Below are positions 27,470 through 36,344 of a DNA stretch of 64,000 bases, piece by piece. Every line of letters begins with the position of its first letter. Positions within the stretch are counted from its first letter, which is position 1. Under the pieces are notes generated by a model. The model did not search any database. It was given only the letters and a program-made list of their open reading frames with translations, and was not told the DNA's origin. The translations under genes were made by a program, and so were the position numbers. The stretch is from Roseiarcus sp963782255 (lineage in GTDB: Bacteria > Pseudomonadota > Alphaproteobacteria > Rhizobiales > Beijerinckiaceae): positions 5,704,001 through 5,768,000 of the forward strand of contig CAWAIS010000001.1 in the NCBI GenBank assembly GCA_963782255.1, given 5' to 3'.

Positions 27470-27735
27470 CGACAAAGAGCTCTCCAAGATAGACGTTTCA
27501 GTTTCGAAGAGATTGGCAAGCGCAACGACGTGATGAACGACACGGTCGCAACGAAAGCCCAGGACACCCTGACATCCGCCACGAGCCCCGAGCTCGCCGT
27601 AGTGATAGGGACCAGGACTGTCGAATATCATCAGGGCCAGCGGTCCTATACCGCACCAACAGGCCGGACATATGACCGCAGCCGACCAAAGCGATCAGAG
27701 CGTCGAAAACCACTTGCCAAGAGGCCGTCCACATA
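27470..27735 (+). ncRNA. Candidate bridge/seekRNA region of IS110 element B
   Basis: The 266-bp non-coding 3' side of the element, counterpart of 19970-20235. The RNA is inferred from family knowledge and position, not from a computed fold. Confidence 0.4.
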
Positions 27736-28722
27736 TGTCGGATGCGGTGGAAGCCGCTCGGCAGCACGTGCAGGAGAAAGCGGCGGATGAACTCGTGGGC
27801 CGCGAGCGTCATGGTCTTGAACCGGTCGCGGCCTTCGACCCGATAGTCCTTCCACTTGAATGTGACGCCCTTGTCGTCCAGCTCCATGAGCCTGGAGTTC
27901 GAGATCGCGACGCGGTGGGTGTAGCGGGCGAGATAGGCGAGCACGGCCTTCGGCCCGGCGAACGGCCTCTTGGCATAGACGATCCATTCCGATCGGCGCA
28001 GCGGCGCGAGGACGGCGTCGAAGGCGGCTTTGTCGGCGAGCCGCGCGAGGTCGCCGAGGAAGACGAGGCGTCCGGCCGCATGCAGGGCTGCGAGCCCTTC
28101 GAGGAAGAGCCGGCGGAAGAGACGCGACAGCATCCGCACGGGCAGGAAGAAGCCGGGCTTGCAGGCGATCCAGCGCGATCCGTCCAGCGACAGGCCGCCG
28201 CCGGGAACGATGACGTGGACGTGCGGATGGTGGGTCAGCGCCGAGCCCCAGGTGTGCAGTACGGCGGTCAGGCCGATGCGCGCGCCCAGATGCTTCGGGT
28301 CGGCCGCGATCGTGGTCAGCGTCTGGGCGGCGGTCCTGAACAGGAGGTCGTAGACGGGGGACTTGTTCTGGAACGCGACGGCGCCGATCGACGCCGGCAG
28401 GGTGAAGACGACGTGGTAATAGGGAACCGGCAGGAGTTCGGCCTCGCGGTCTTCGAGCCATTCCCTCGCCGCGGCCGCCTGGCACTTCGGGCAGTGGCGA
28501 TTGCGGCAGGAATTGTAGGAGATCCGTTCGTGCGCACAGTCCTCGCAGCGCTCGACGTGTCCGCCGAGCGCGGCTGTGCGACAGGTCTCGATCGCCGACA
28601 TGACCTTCAACTGGTCGAGGCTCACGTGACCGGCGTTGGCCATTCGCCACGCCGCCCCGTGGGCGCGAAAGACGTCGGCGACCTCCAGGTGGTGACCCGG
28701 TGGCCGCGCCATGCGGCCGCGG

Positions 28723-29598
28723 TCAGTCGGCCGGCTTTCGCTTCGCCAGGTTGACGCCGAGCCGCTCGAGCGGGCTCTTGACGTCGCGGATCGTGTTGAC
28801 CGCGACCTGGGTGTAGAGCGCGGTCGTCTCGAGCTTGGCGTGGCCGAGCAACACCTGGATCACCCGAATGTCGACGTCCTGCTCGAGCAGATGGGTGGCG
28901 AAGCTGTGCCGCAGCGTATGCGGTGACACGCGCTTGGAGATGCCGGCCAGGTCTTTGGCGGCGGTGACGGCGCGATTGAGCTGACGGGCGGTGATCGGGT
29001 TGACCGGGTTTTGGCCGGGGAACAGCCAGGCCCGCGGCCGCGCCGCCTTCCACCATGCGCGCAACAGTTCGAGCAGTTGCGGCGACAGCATCACATAACG
29101 GTCCCGCTGCCCTTTGCCCTGCTCGACCCGAAGCGTCATGCGCTGGCTGTCGATGTCGGACACCTTCAGGTGCGCGACCTCGGACACGCGCAGGCCCGCG
29201 CCGTAGGCGACGCTGAGCGCGGCCTTGTACTTCAGGCCCGGCGCGGCTTCGAGCAGGAGCGCGACCTCTTCCTGGCTGAGCACGACCGGCGCCCTGCGCG
29301 GCTTGTTCACGATCGTCAGAGGACGAACGAGGTCTGGCCGTTCGAGCGTCACGGTGAAGAAGAACCGAAGCGCGGTGACGGCGGCGTTGATCGAACCTGG
29401 GCTGATCTGCTGCTGCGCCAGATGCAACTGAAAGCGGCGAAGGTCCTCCTTCGTCGCCGTATCGGGCGACCGGCCCAGGAAGGCCGTAAAGGTCCTGACG
29501 TGCCGGACGTAGTCCTTCTGCACCTTCTCCTTGAACCGACGCGCCGTCATGTCGTCGATCATGCGCTGACGCAGCGGGTTGATGGGCTTGTCGGACAT
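28723..29598 (-). CDS. Tyrosine recombinase of IS91 copy B
   Basis: 291 residues, matching the copy A recombinase with all catalytic motifs (AYGAGLRVSEVAHL, HTLRHSFATHLL, LGHAKLETTALYTQV). The frame is intact. The gene lies 10 nt upstream of the split transposase in the same orientation. Confidence 0.9.
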   Translation of the reverse strand: MSDKPINPLRQRMIDDMTARRFKEKVQKDYVRHVRTFTAFLGRSPDTATKEDLRRFQLHLAQQQISPGSINAAVTALRFFFTVTLERPDLVRPLTIVNKPRRAPVVLSQEEVALLLEAAPGLKYKAALSVAYGAGLRVSEVAHLKVSDIDSQRMTLRVEQGKGQRDRYVMLSPQLLELLRAWWKAARPRAWLFPGQNPVNPITARQLNRAVTAAKDLAGISKRVSPHTLRHSFATHLLEQDVDIRVIQVLLGHAKLETTALYTQVAVNTIRDVKSPLERLGVNLAKRKPAD

Positions 29599-29713
29599 CG
29601 CGAAAGCTCCTGTCTCCCATGGGGTGGAACCCCATGATTCTGAGACAGTCCTGGCCTCGTCCGACCCAGCTTCCCGCGCTGCCCTCGCCGCAGCTACCGC
29701 GCGAGCGGTTTAG

Positions 29714-30202
29714 TCCCAACGACCCTTTGCAGACGTTCGGGTTGATCCCGTGAGCGGTGGGAATGCGCACAAGAGCGGGCGTTCATGAAACAAGCTGCGA
29801 ACGCGTCACTTCGACCCGTTACGGCATTGTAGCCACGCCGTGCTTGCGGCATTGGCTTGCCAGGAGATCGCGATAGAGCGCGGTGTCGTCCTCGCCGAAG
29901 AACACGCGCTCGCGCCGGGCGCCGCGCTCACGTGACGTGATGAGGAAGGCCGGGGACGACGAACCGGGCGATGCGGGCCATTGATCCTCGGGCGATATAC
30001 TGCGAAGATCGTGGCTTTAATCGGGGTCGAGTAAACCCCACCGTAATACCAGAATGGTTTCGCCCAGAGAATGAGGGAGCCGATAGTGAAAGTCGCGAAA
30101 TCGTTGAGCGGCTGGCGTTGTAACTCCTCGCGATTTCAGCTAGTATTAGGGGGATTCGTTTAAGTCGGCGTCATCCAAACCGGGTGTGGGCCACGCATCG
30201 CC
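29714..30202. other. Intergenic stretch after IS91 copy B
   Basis: 489 bp holding a degraded Y1 transposase remnant (29819-29981) and, at 29725-29790, a segment resembling 25677-25745 (both begin TTGCAGACGTTC and contain AATGCGCA), possibly another dispersed repeat. Base composition falls toward the low-GC gene pair on the right. Nothing else is recognisable. Confidence 0.5.
29819..29981 (-). pseudogene. RAYT-like (REP-associated Y1) transposase, 5' remnant
   Basis: On the minus strand ATG 29981 opens MARIARFVVPGLPHHVT, the typical start of REP-associated tyrosine transposases. After a one-base frameshift it continues RGARRERVFFGEDDTALYRDLLASQ and stops. The HUH motif and the catalytic Tyr are gone, and only about 50 codons remain. 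Confidence 0.6.
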
Positions 30203-30874
30203 TCATGAGCCGCCGCCTGAGGGCGGGTTTATGGGTATAGTTCTATCAATCCATAGCTTCATCTCAGTTGCAAGGTCAAGATCAAGCACGCCGTCGGCAA
30301 TAATTGGGATAAGATAGGCTGATAGCTTTCGTTCGTCTTCTCGGGGAGGCAATTTCGTGGCGCTCTCCCGAGACGTTAAGTCGGCACGAAATCTTGTGGG
30401 ATCTTTAATAGGAACGTTCTTGCCACACTCTCGATTGAATTTTTCCATCATTTTGCTGGCTTTTTCATAAAGAATTTGATATTTATCCTGGAGAATACCC
30501 TGTAACGCGTCTTGCACCTTCGCGCAGAAGGTACCCTCATCGTTAAATCCGTAACGGATTCGTTCATAGGCCAGGATGTCAGTCGGAATAGCCCCTTCTT
30601 CTGAATCGTGAATCAGTACGACCTGTTTCCCAAGCGCGTGCGCGACCCCAAGTTCATAGAACACATTCGGATTACCTCCCGAACAGTCCGCGATTACCAC
30701 GTCAGCTTCTCCAATATTGGATCGAATTTTGTCTATAAGAATTCCAGTTGAAATATTGGTATCGCCGCGAACGCAGTGAGCGTCCTCAAAATGACTCTCT
30801 ATGAATTGCTTCATTTGCAAAAACATGAAGTTCAGGCCCGGGCGAAATGGCATAATAAAGAAGATGTTAGCCAT
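30203..30874 (-). CDS. Nucleoside 2-deoxyribosyltransferase-like protein, predicted active member of a pair
   Basis: 223 residues with a Rossmann-like N-terminal domain of the nucleoside 2-deoxyribosyltransferase/TIR-related superfamily: IFFIMPFRPG at residues 4-13, then ADVVIADCSGGNPNVFYELG (about 57-76). Glu74 in YELG is the predicted catalytic acid. The C-terminal 100 residues are helical and unassigned. Relatives cleave N-glycosidic bonds of nucleosides, nucleotides or NAD, and many occur in conflict systems. It starts 4 nt after the stop of its paralogue, with GGAG inside that gene's end. Low GC and mobile-element neighbours indicate transfer. Family is fairly sure; function is inference. 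Confidence 0.75.
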   Translation of the reverse strand: MANIFFIMPFRPGLNFMFLQMKQFIESHFEDAHCVRGDTNISTGILIDKIRSNIGEADVVIADCSGGNPNVFYELGVAHALGKQVVLIHDSEEGAIPTDILAYERIRYGFNDEGTFCAKVQDALQGILQDKYQILYEKASKMMEKFNRECGKNVPIKDPTRFRADLTSRESATKLPPREDERKLSAYLIPIIADGVLDLDLATEMKLWIDRTIPINPPSGGGS

Positions 30875-30877
30875 AGT

Positions 30878-31282
30878 CTAAACTCCATGGCGCGTCACCT
30901 CAGCCGGACACTCTAAGATAAAGAGTCGCAGGAATTCCGAGATTTTCTGTACGTTATCTGGTTTATACTGCACTACCTTGATTCCAGATATTTCCGGCGG
31001 CGCTGACGCGTTTTCCTTCGAGAGGAGTAAGACCGATTTTTGTGAGGCTTGCGACGCTCCAATTGCATAGTATGTGCTGGGATTCGCTTCCGTTATATCG
31101 GCAATCAAAAAATCTGCTTTTATGCAGGCTTCCAAAAGATACGGTGTGAAATCGCCAGGCGACCTCATTTCTTCTACGTTTAGATCTTCTAGCGATGAGC
31201 TGATTAAGGATGCTATTTCTTCATATTCATGGCTCTTTGGAATCGCAACAAAGGCAGCGAGCCTTCCACGAAAAACTGCCAC
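30878..31282 (-). CDS. Nucleoside 2-deoxyribosyltransferase-like protein lacking the catalytic Glu
   Basis: 134 residues, the same fold as its neighbour: AFVAIPKSHEYEEI at the start, then ADFLIADITEANPSTYYAIG. The position of the catalytic Glu is Ala73, so it should be inactive, serving perhaps as a sensor or inhibitor subunit. It starts at GTG 31282 with GAGGAGG 6 nt upstream and is the first gene of a two-gene operon. Unusually low GC compared with the flanks. No closer family name can be given. Confidence 0.7.
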   Translation of the reverse strand: MAVFRGRLAAFVAIPKSHEYEEIASLISSSLEDLNVEEMRSPGDFTPYLLEACIKADFLIADITEANPSTYYAIGASQASQKSVLLLSKENASAPPEISGIKVVQYKPDNVQKISEFLRLFILECPAEVTRHGV

Positions 31283-31907
31283 GGACGCCTCCTCGCTTCG
31301 ATAAACCCTGAACTCTATTTAAATCGTGAGCTAGCTCCCGATCGTCGCCCGGCCCGTCGATGCAACCCGCGTACACCGCAGTGGTGGCCCATGTTCAATT
31401 CTTGAAGGCAGCCTAGTCCTTCACGTCAGCATCAACAGGTTCTTGATTCAGTTGCTGCTGTCCGCGGCACCCATCGCGGATGCTGGCCTTGCGGTCTGAT
31501 CCGATATTCCCTGGGTCAAAACCTGCGATTTCTGTGGAAGGATAGCTAGTTTGCTCTTCTCTGACAAGCCTGAGTCGAGCGTCCGCCGATGACAGACATT
31601 CCGCATCGCCATTAGCCGACATTCGCCGGATGCCGCCTCCGACGACGGATATGGCCGGTATTGGTGATTTTCTCAAGTGGATTGCGGGTTCCTTAGCGCC
31701 CGAGGCGCTCGAGGCGTCAGGAACGGCCATCGCGCGCGACATGGCGCACGTGGTCGACGGCCTTCGCGCCGATCCCAATCGTCGGTGGGCGGTCGCCCAC
31801 GAGATCGGAGCATGAATAGGAACGTCCGTTCAGGGCGGACTCCGGCCCCACAGCCATCGCCAGGGAAGGGGAGGTTTCCGCCCATAGCCGTCATTGACGG
31901 GACCCGG
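31283..31907. other. Gene-poor stretch between the deoxyribosyltransferase-like pair and the cyclase gene
   Basis: 625 bp. The right edge of the low-GC block ends near 31330, so the promoter of the pair should lie at about 31300-31400. A 61-codon plus-strand frame (31630-31815, MAGIGDFLKWIAGSLAPEAL) has no recognisable relatives and poor start context. I see no RNA or repeat. Confidence 0.4.
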
Positions 31908-33803
31908 TCATCCCTCCGGCGTCCCGGCCTTGCGCATGTCTTCAATGATCCGCTCGCGTCCCTTCAGGAAAACTGGATTGTCGCTTTGCGCGCCCGCTCG
32001 ATAACGCCGGAGGGTGAAGTCAGGATTGAGGGCCAGCGCGGCTTTGACTTCGGCCTTCGCTTCATCGAGACGGCCAAGTTCCACGAGAGTAGCAGCAAAA
32101 TAGAAACGCCCTGTGGCATAGTTGCGGTTCAGCTCGATCGAGCGGTGATAGAAATCCAGCGCCTCCTCGTATGCGCCAAGATACAGCTTGGAGAGCGCGA
32201 TATACGCTACCCAAACATTGGCATCGGTGTCGCGCGGACTGGCATGCAACGCTTCGCGTTCATGGCTCTCGGTTTCCTCGGGATGACCCTCGAATAGCTT
32301 GACGAGACCCGTTAGCGCGTGAGCGGAGGCCAAGTTCGGATTCAACGCCAACGCTCTCTCCGCCTCTGCAATAGATTGGGCCGGACGGTTGGTTTGCGCC
32401 AGGACCCTGGCCATCAAGTAGTGCGCCCAGGCGTTGTCCGGCGACTGGGACAGCACCTGATTCAGAATCGCCTCAACTGAGGACAGGCGTTCGGGCCGGT
32501 CGTCCACCCGATAGCCTACGGCGAGCTGCACATTTGCATTCGCCTTGCCGAGCGTCGCGTCGAGATTGTCGGGATCAAGCGCCAATGCACGCTCAAAGAA
32601 GCCGCGCGCGCGCTCGACATCGGCGGGGTTCCGCCCTTTGTTGTACCACGCCATTCCCTGGAAATAGAGATCCATCGAATCGGGAGTGGGTGTCCGTACC
32701 GCGCGGCGAGCCTCGTTAGTGATCAGCTCGGCCCCCAACTGGCCAGCCAGACTGGCGACGATGTCGTCCTGCATGCTGAAGAGGTTGGACAGGGGCTTAT
32801 CGAAGCGCTCCGCCCACAGATGACCACCGCTCTCGGCGTCGATGAGCTGCGCATTGACCCGCACTTGGTTCTGATCGCGCTGCACTGAACCTTCCAGTAC
32901 GTAGCGCACGCCAAGCTCCTTGCCGATTTCCTTGGCGTCGGCGTTCTTGCCCTTGAAAGTGAAGGCGGTGTTGCGCGCGATGACAAAGGAGCCGCTGAGG
33001 CGAGAGAGGTCGGTGGTGAGATTCTCGGTAAGGCCGTCGGCGAAATAGTCCTGCGACGGATCGCCGGAGAGATTGGCGAACGGCAGCACGACGATCGAGA
33101 GATGTGCGGCTTCCGTCGGCTTCACGGTGCGGCCACCAAAGATGTACCAGCCGCTGGCGGCGCTTAGACAGAGAAGGACCGCGATGGCGGCTGCGAGCGG
33201 GGCGAAACCCATGGGCCGCCGGGACGCCACCGCCTGATCGGCTGGCGTCGCCGAAGGCGCAGGCTTCGCTAGCACCGCCTGGCCGACTTCGAGCGAGTAG
33301 ACGTGGATCGGCTCGACGATGTTCTTCAATTGGGTTGCGCCGAGGTCGGTGACCTTGAGATCGAGCCGTCCTTTGACCTGCCAGTAGGCTTGCTCGGACA
33401 GGCAGATCGCGCCCGGCTTGGCGACGCCCTCCAGCCGCGCGGCGATATTGACGCCGTCTCCCATCAGGTCGCCGTCGGCCTCTTCGACGACGTCGCCCAG
33501 ATGAACGCCTATACGGAACTCGATGCGGCGCTCCGGCTGGACGCCCGCGTTGCGCTCGATGAGCCCATTCTGCACCTCGACGGCGCAGCGCACCGCGTCG
33601 ACCACGCTGCGGAACTCGATGATCGCACCGTCGCCGGTGCGCTTGACGACCCGGCCGTGGTGGACGGCGATCGTCGGGTCGATCAGGTCGCTCCGAAGGG
33701 TCCGGAGCCGGGCAAGGATGCGATCCTCGTCCGCTCCAGTCAGCCGGCTGTAACCGACAACGTCGGCGACCAGGATCGCCGCAAGTTTCCGGGTCTCGCT
33801 CAT
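31908..33803 (-). CDS. Class III adenylate cyclase with TPR domain
   Basis: 631 residues. The N-terminal class III catalytic domain (about 1-180) has metal-binding Asp residues in LVADVVGYSRL and VKRTGDGAIIEF and the GDGVNIAARLEG motif. A single transmembrane helix follows (about 208-228, FAPLAAAIAVLLCLSAASGWYIF region), then a FlgO/TolB-N-like domain (SIVVLPFANLSGDPSQDYFADGLTENL) and TPR repeats to the end. This is the common rhizobial CHD-TPR architecture; it makes cAMP or cGMP in response to an unknown periplasmic or protein signal. AGGGAG precedes the start closely. Confidence 0.9.
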   Translation of the reverse strand: MSETRKLAAILVADVVGYSRLTGADEDRILARLRTLRSDLIDPTIAVHHGRVVKRTGDGAIIEFRSVVDAVRCAVEVQNGLIERNAGVQPERRIEFRIGVHLGDVVEEADGDLMGDGVNIAARLEGVAKPGAICLSEQAYWQVKGRLDLKVTDLGATQLKNIVEPIHVYSLEVGQAVLAKPAPSATPADQAVASRRPMGFAPLAAAIAVLLCLSAASGWYIFGGRTVKPTEAAHLSIVVLPFANLSGDPSQDYFADGLTENLTTDLSRLSGSFVIARNTAFTFKGKNADAKEIGKELGVRYVLEGSVQRDQNQVRVNAQLIDAESGGHLWAERFDKPLSNLFSMQDDIVASLAGQLGAELITNEARRAVRTPTPDSMDLYFQGMAWYNKGRNPADVERARGFFERALALDPDNLDATLGKANANVQLAVGYRVDDRPERLSSVEAILNQVLSQSPDNAWAHYLMARVLAQTNRPAQSIAEAERALALNPNLASAHALTGLVKLFEGHPEETESHEREALHASPRDTDANVWVAYIALSKLYLGAYEEALDFYHRSIELNRNYATGRFYFAATLVELGRLDEAKAEVKAALALNPDFTLRRYRAGAQSDNPVFLKGRERIIEDMRKAGTPEG

Positions 33804-33877
33804 TGCTCCCTATGGCAGCGGGCAACATAGCACAACGGTCGCCCCGCGAGAGGCCGAAGAACCGCTTCTGACGCTTT

Positions 33878-33919
33878 CCGCCCGTTGATAGGGCGATCTT
33901 TAAGGGCAGCAACGGGCGG
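33878..33919. repeat. REP-like palindrome
   Basis: CCGCCCGTTG (33878-33887) pairs perfectly with CAACGGGCGG (33910-33919) around 22 nt. A shorter hairpin CCGTTC-GGC-GAACGG follows near 33968-33983. The gap between the cyclase gene and IS91 copy C (238 bp) holds nothing else. Confidence 0.55.
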
Positions 33920-34397
33920 ACACCGAGCCTTCCGCAGCAGCCCTTGTACGCCCGCTTCCCCGCGCTTCCTGCCGTTCGGCGAACGGTCACTATCCGCCCA
34001 ATTGAGGCGTCCACGGTCGCGGTCCGCTACGTCCGCAATACTGAAGGGTTTCAGACGCCGGCCCTTTCGGACGGTCGTGCGAGACGCGGGGCCGGCGTTT
34101 GAAAGCCTCGTAAGGAGGAAACCGCGGGGAGGAAGGGCGCTGTTTGACCGAGCGCGGCCTATGGGGATTTGAGGATCGCGGTCGGATCGCCGATTTGGGG
34201 GCGGTGGCGGAAGGCGGTCGGTTTCATCGTCGGGAGCCGAGACGACGGGCTTCTTGTCGGGCGCGGATGAGGGCGACGGGGATGGGCTCGGCGGCTGGAG
34301 AGCCTGTGCGGACGTCGGGAGGACGTCGCGTTCCTGCTCCGGCGTGCGGCTGGAGGCGAGGGGAAGCGGCGCTGCGAGGCGGGACGCGCGGCGTCGG

Positions 34398-35612
34398 TCA
34401 TGACGTGTCGATCCTGATCCGGCTTGGGGAAGGCGATCGCGCGGGGCGCGGCCCTTCGAACGTCTCGACAATGATCATCCGGCCGCCGCAGCAGGGGCAG
34501 CGCCGCGCCGGCGAAACGGCTTCGGCCTGGCCGTCGGTCTCGGCGTGCGAGCCCTCGGGTGCAGCCTCGGGCGCGGCGAGCGCCTGGCGGACGCGCTCGA
34601 TGTTGCTGGCTCGGACCGCGCCGGCGAAGAGGCCGTAGTGTCGGATGCGGTGGAAGCCGCTCGGCAGCACGTGCAGGAGAAAGCGGCGGATGAACTCGTG
34701 GGCCGCGAGCGTCATGGTCTTGAACCGGTCGCGGCCTTCGACCCGATAGTCCTTCCACTTGAATGTGACGCCCTTGTCGTCCAGCTCCATGAGCCTGGAG
34801 TTCGAGATCGCGACGCGGTGGGTGTAGCGGGCGAGATAGGCGAGCACGGCCTTCGGCCCGGCGAACGGCCTCTTGGCATAGACGATCCATTCCGATCGGC
34901 GCAGCGGCGCGAGGACGGCGTCGAAGGCGGCTTTGTCGGCGAGCCGCGCGAGGTCGCCGAGGAAGACGAGGCGTCCGGCCGCATGCAGGGCTGCGAGCCC
35001 TTCGAGGAAGAGCCGGCGGAAGAGACGCGACAGCATCCGCACGGGCAGGAAGAAGCCGGGCTTGCAGGCGATCCAGCGCGATCCGTCCAGCGACAGGCCG
35101 CCGGGAACGATGACGTGGACGTGCGGATGGTGGGTCAGCGCCGAGCCCCAGGTGTGCAGTACGGCGGTCAGGCCGATGCGCGCGCCCAGATGCTTCGGGT
35201 CGGCCGCGATCGTGGTCAGCGTCTGGGCGGCGGTCCTGAACAGGAGGTCGTAGACGGGGGACTTGTTCTGGAACGCGACGGCGCCGATCGACGCCGGCAG
35301 GGTGAAGACGACGTGGTAATAGGGAACCGGCAGGAGTTCGGCCTCGCGGTCTTCGAGCCATTCCCTCGCCGCGGCCGCCTGGCACTTCGGGCAGTGGCGA
35401 TTGCGGCAGGAATTGTAGGAGATCCGTTCGTGCGCACAGTCCTCGCAGCGCTCGACGTGTCCGCCGAGCGCGGCTGTGCGACAGGTCTCGATCGCCGACA
35501 TGACCTTCAACTGGTCGAGGCTCACGTGACCGGCGTTGGCCATTCGCCACGCCGCCCCGTGGGCGCGAAAGACGTCGGCGACCTCCAGGTGGTGACCCGG
35601 TGGCCGCGCCAT
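34398..35612 (-). CDS. IS91-family HUH transposase, copy C
   Basis: 404 residues, intact, with N-terminal zinc cluster, HPHVHVIVPGG, AYLARYTHRVAIS and the C-terminal CPCCGGRM knuckle. One Gly is missing right after the HUH motif (PGGL instead of PGGGL) through an in-frame 3-bp deletion. It is not interrupted by the IS110 element, and the intact junction CGACACTACGG defines the target used in copies A and B. Confidence 0.92.
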   Translation of the reverse strand: MARPPGHHLEVADVFRAHGAAWRMANAGHVSLDQLKVMSAIETCRTAALGGHVERCEDCAHERISYNSCRNRHCPKCQAAAAREWLEDREAELLPVPYYHVVFTLPASIGAVAFQNKSPVYDLLFRTAAQTLTTIAADPKHLGARIGLTAVLHTWGSALTHHPHVHVIVPGGLSLDGSRWIACKPGFFLPVRMLSRLFRRLFLEGLAALHAAGRLVFLGDLARLADKAAFDAVLAPLRRSEWIVYAKRPFAGPKAVLAYLARYTHRVAISNSRLMELDDKGVTFKWKDYRVEGRDRFKTMTLAAHEFIRRFLLHVLPSGFHRIRHYGLFAGAVRASNIERVRQALAAPEAAPEGSHAETDGQAEAVSPARRCPCCGGRMIIVETFEGPRPARSPSPSRIRIDTS

Positions 35613-35622
35613 GCGGCCGCGG

Positions 35623-35961
35623 TCAGTCGGCCGGCTTTCGCTTCGCCAGGTTGACGCCGAGCCGCTCGAGCGGGCTCTTGACGTCGCGGATCGTGTTGAC
35701 CGCGACCTGGGTGTAGAGCGCGGTCGTCTCGAGCTTGGCGTGGCCGAGCAACACCTGGATCACGCGAATATCGACGTCCTGCTCGAGCAGATGGGTGGCG
35801 AAGCTGTGCCGCAGCGTATGCGGCGACACGCGCTTGGATATCCCCGCCAGGGTCTTGGCGGCGGTGACGGCGCGATTGAGCTGACGGGCGGTGATCGGGT
35901 TGACCGGGTTTTGGCCGGGGAACAGCCAGGCCCGCGGCCGCGCCGCATGCCACCATGCGCG
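35623..35961 (-). pseudogene. Tyrosine recombinase fragment of IS91 copy C
   Basis: Only the C-terminal about 110 residues remain (HTLRHSFATHLL, LGHAKLETTALYTQV and the tail). The catalytic first Arg and the N-terminal domain are lost at the junction near 35961. Several substitutions (AKTLAGISKR versus AKDLAGISKR) show it is older or of another lineage than copies A, B and D. Confidence 0.8.
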
Positions 35962-36344
35962 TGGTCGGCGTCGGCGTCGAGTCCGCGGACATGCTTATCC
36001 AGGAGGTGTTCTCGCGGGAGATCCGGGACCGTAGGGCACTGGCGCGCTATGCCGGGCTCACCGGAGCTCCGGACGAGAGCGGGCAAAGACGGCGCGAGCG
36101 GGGACTCGCCAAAGCAGGCAACGCTCGGGTGCGCCGCGGGATGATCGAACTCGCCTGGGGTCATCTGGTGCACCAGAAGGGCAGCCCGCTCAGCGCATGG
36201 TATCGGAGGCGAACGTCGGACTCACGGCGGGGCGTGCGCAAGACAATGATCGTCGCGCTCGCGCGCAAGCTCCTCATCGCGCTGTGGCGGCTCGCCACGA
36301 CCGGCGAAGCGCCGGAAGGTCTGCTGCTTCGCCCGGCAGCGTAG
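35955..36344 (+). pseudogene. IS110-family transposase, C-terminal fragment
   Basis: About 129 residues of the C-terminal transposase_20 region: DRRALARYAGLTGAPDESGQRRRERGLAKAGNARVRRGMIELAW and RKTMIVALARKLLIALWRLATTGEAPEGL. The N-terminal DEDD domain is missing. It is a lineage different from the intact IS110 elements here, and it could be the missing half of the fragment at 17562-17927. It abuts the truncated IS91 copy C. Confidence 0.75.

Larger units (their letters stand above)
26366..27735 (+). mobile_element. IS110/IS1111-type element inside IS91 copy B (1370 bp)
   Basis: Same length and ends as the element in copy A: 14-bp subterminal inverted repeats at 26369-26382 and 27721-27734, flanked by the shared core dinucleotide (TG on this strand) at 26364-26365 and 27736-27737. 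Confidence 0.9.
26123..28712 (-). pseudogene. IS91-family HUH transposase of copy B, split by IS110 insertion
   Basis: The coding sequence is 27736-28712 (977 nt, residues 1 to about 325) plus 26123-26363 (241 nt). The HUH and Tyr motifs are in the first part and the terminal zinc knuckle in the second. The break is identical to copy A, which argues that an already interrupted element was duplicated rather than hit twice. Confidence 0.9.
25765..29713 (-). mobile_element. IS91-family element copy B, interrupted by IS110 element (3949 bp)
   Basis: The inverted counterpart of copy A, the same length and nearly the same sequence, with the same IS110-type insertion at the same base. Its right end (CTGAAGGG at 25765) is followed by host sequence different from copy A. 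A few substitutions distinguish it, for example the promoter hairpin before the recombinase reads CATGGGGT-TCC-ACCCCATG, still pairing. Confidence 0.88.
34041..35961 (-). mobile_element. IS91-family element copy C, 5'-truncated
   Basis: The right end CTGAAGGG begins at 34041. The transposase is complete and uninterrupted. The recombinase is cut at about 35961, where IS110 fragment sequence starts. It differs from the other copies by a 3-bp deletion in the transposase, one G less in the terminal stem region, and clustered substitutions near 35830-35860. Confidence 0.88.
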
